A DNA stretch of 64,000 nt, taken from contig JAYKKI010000032.1 in assembly GCA_039881145.1 (NCBI GenBank), forward strand, positions 13,596,501 to 13,660,500. Direction: 5' to 3'. The translations under genes and the position numbers were made by a program. This document shows, piece by piece, positions 61,416 through 64,000 of this stretch (the stretch's first letter is position 1; the number at the start of each line of letters is the position of its first letter). The notes beneath the pieces were generated by a model, which was given only the letters and a program-made list of their open reading frames with translations, had not been told where the DNA came from and did not search any database. Source of the stretch: Druceiella hillmani (taxonomy: Eukaryota > Arthropoda > Insecta > Lepidoptera > Hepialidae).

Positions 61416-63213
61416 TTATAGTAATTATCACTTTTAGAACGCTAATGATATGCCTATTTAATACAACTCACCGGTTCTTAAAATAAAAAAGAGACTCCTG
61501 TAGCGTAGATCCTGTAGATACATAACCATAGAAGGAGACGAAGAACTTCTCTATCTTTTAAACGAACTTCTTATATTGTTAGACCCATTGAACAAAATTC
61601 GGATACTGGTGAATCATTATTCGAAAACGGGTAAACCATAATTTTTACCTTAAAGTAGCGATAATGCGGCCAGGTATTAGGTGTTCCTAATAGGCGATAA
61701 GTTTAAGTCAAACTAACAGTATTGTGTTGAAAGTTTTATACATGCGGAGTATAAACGGAGCCCTATTGTTATGGTAACGTTGCACTTCCGTCTCTCTGTA
61801 TGTCATAGGCTTCTAATTTCTAAACAAAATAACATGTGAATTTAACAGATCAATATCAAATGAAAACCCAGTCAACAACAGTTGTCATAAATACTTTAAA
61901 ATAGTGAAGTATTTATTTATTTTTTTTTTAATTTTAAGTCCCGTTTGAGAAATGGTAAACTTCGAAAACGACATTCAATATTGCCCATTTCCCTTCTAAT
62001 TTTCAGCGCAACTTTTCAAATCTGAAAAGATTCTACATAGTAGTATGTCATTAGATCTTTCCATTAAATTTTGTTTAACTAATTTTTATCAATAATTAAA
62101 CAAATATGGGCGAACAGCCTACTTTACGCCATGTCTTCAATTTTCCAGTTTTTTAATTGAGTTTTACTTAATTCAGTTTTTATTTTATCATCATTCAATT
62201 AATATTGAACGTATTTTCATAAATATTTCTTAATTATAAAAAAGCGCAATAAATAAAAAAAACTTTTTACAATCGTCAAGGATGTAGCAGATGATGAACG
62301 GTTATAACGTACTCAACATTGTCGTATCAGCATCGTCGTTGAGTAGAGCGTAGTAAGGGGCTTACGGCTTAACGCAAGCAAATGTTCAATAGTGAGTTAC
62401 AGCCTAGCACACGCTCCTATTAAATACGAATATATGTACAGCGGGATCCCACTGCAACGTCTGGAGGAGGTCGATGTTTTGGGAGTCAGTTTTGATTCAC
62501 GATTTAAGTTTTGAGGGAATATGACAGATGTCACAAAAAATCATTTAACAAACTTGGATTCGTGTTGCATAATTGAAAGGATTAACAATCCATGTCATCA
62601 ATCCATCTGCTATATATTTCATTAGTTCAAACTAGTGTAAACTGTTGCGTGCTGCTTAAGTAGGTAATATTTCTAATGAGATGTGCTTTTTTCACGTATC
62701 TCAGATAAACCATGCGGATATTCCAGTATTAAAATTTTTCCTAAAGTTTCAAGTAAGTAGTAAATATATGTTTCAAGGATCTTCGATTTATAAATTAGGA
62801 AAATGGCAGATACAGGAAATTTTACAATTTCCGTGTTGCGGAAAATGAATTTGAGAAAAACAAAGCTTTTCAAAGGCAACAATCATTTCTTCATTTAATT
62901 TCCAGAGAGAAATAATTGAAAAAAAATTACGACTATTCTTTGTAATAATTTTACTTTTATCATAACGCAAGGCAAGGCAACTTAATGCACACTTTAGATG
63001 TCCTAAATATGATTAAGACAATTGTATTATCATTGAACAGGTTATATGAGGGAGAACATATACACGTAAATAAACATAAATCTAAACAGGTAAATATAAC
63101 AACACTGTAAAAGGTGGGTGGTTTTATATAGGTACAGTCAGTTAAATATTCAATAGCAACTACGTACCAGTAAAGTTGCAAAATTATTTATTTATTATAC
63201 TAAACAATTCAGT
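61416..63213. other. AT-rich non-coding DNA, nothing recognised
   Basis: Frames at 62673-63181 (minus) have no domain. No repeat was seen over about 1.8 kb. Confidence 0.5.
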
Positions 63214-63231
63214 CTTTTTTTGGGGGGGGGG
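63214..63231. repeat. Homopolymer junction T7-G10
   Basis: Seven or eight T followed by ten G. A G10 run is exceptional in this composition; it may be genuine mononucleotide expansion or an assembly/homopolymer error. Confidence 0.9.
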
Positions 63232-63499
63232 TATAGAGACACAAGGAAATGAGGAAATAAAATAAGAAATAAAACAAGATTCAAAATAGTATATTCGGTT
63301 AGTTACAACTGATTCTGCTCATCGCAAGAGAGATGTTTTTGTGTCGACCGTGCTGTACTATTTGAAGATTTAATAATACTAGTAATAGCCCAATGGTCAA
63401 AATTCGACCGTAATTCAATAAATTTTTAAGTTTGAACGTTATTGAAGTTTTTTGTTACAGAGCATACCGCTTTTTTGCTTTGACATAGGAACATTCTAA

Positions 63500-63850
63500 A
63501 TAACACAAAAAATTCACAGATCGAAACTCATTCGGTCAACCTGAAAATTTACAATTCTTTGGCAACAATGTTTATTCTGTGCGATTGTTTGGCCACAGAC
63601 TATTATGTGTGTCAAACACATATGAACGAAATTTATAAACACATATGAACAATTGACAGTATGAACGTAAATTTAAATCACACAAAAAAATCACAGCTCA
63701 AAACTCATTCGGTCAATCTGATATTTTAAAATTATTTGGCAACAATCTTTATTCTGTGCGATTGTTTGACCACAAACTATTATGTGTATGACATTGACAG
63801 TATGAACGCAAATAACGAATTTTTTATTGTTGAATGTAAATAATGAATCT
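63500..63850. repeat. 176-bp tandem duplication
   Basis: The block AACTCATTCGGTCAACCTGA...TTATTCTGTGCGATTGTTTG near 63526-63590 recurs near 63702-63770, with the flanking ACACAAAAAATTCACAG and CATTGACAGTATGAACG also repeated. Copies differ by roughly 10 percent plus indels. Confidence 0.9.
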
Positions 63851-64000
63851 TTTAGTGTATTTGTATTGTTTTATTGAATGCTCTTGTAATACACGTCATA
63901 TATAAAATTTAGCTTTCTTCACTTTTTCTCCATATAAACTTTAACTATGCCAAATCTCATATTCCTCCATGCGCGCAATAAGCTTAAAAAGTAGTATAAA

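Overview
The window reads as non-coding chromosomal DNA of an arthropod, most likely an insect. The supports are strong A+T richness with long (TA)n tracts, a short array of the insect-type telomeric unit CCTAA/TTAGG at 1812-1845, and fossils of mariner, Jockey and piggyBac transposons. Nothing looks bacterial or viral. I found no intact host gene. Apart from transposon remains and one THAP domain, the open frames are short, lack recognisable domains and lie in low-complexity DNA, so this is an intergenic region or a very large intron. The species cannot be named from the sequence.

Layout: 1681-1909 is a hairpin repeat whose centre is telomeric repeat. 2289-3347 is a dead mariner on the minus strand. 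4851-5428 is a MITE-like element. 6240-7510 (minus) and 8860-10180 (plus) are two decayed Jockey-type non-LTR retrotransposons. 16850-17760 is a decayed piggyBac transposase (minus). 19994-20152 and 29560-29831 are two more copies of the 1681-1909 family. 38163-38700 holds two adjacent minisatellites and 41218-41775 a duplicated block. 42150-42540 and 53395-53645 are eroded Helitron-like repeats. 46751-47043 is a foldback element, and 47500-47643/51194-51338 is a dispersed pair. 50211-50545 is an eight-copy 42-bp minisatellite. 54009-54477 (minus) holds a complete THAP zinc-finger signature split by a possible small intron. 56911-58570 holds two families of roughly 250-bp degenerate tandem repeats, and 61188-61415 and 63500-63850 are further tandem repeats. 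Seven long (TA)n tracts are scattered throughout.

The most interesting signal is the repeat family at 1681, 19994 and 29560. Each copy is flanked by a 10-12 bp target-site duplication. Two copies carry a 41-nt motif with the layout of a type I hammerhead ribozyme: CTGAAGA core, hairpin, GAAA, ACC-TA-GGT stem III, C, and a 4-bp stem I. Hammerheads in short terminal repeats, together with such duplications, point to Penelope-like retroelements or retrozyme-like satellites. Two copies are head-to-head palindromes, and one palindrome has its ribozyme core replaced by telomeric repeats. A second theme is the number of near-perfect, short-loop inverted repeats (16-60 bp arms), which look like replication template-switch scars or small foldback elements.
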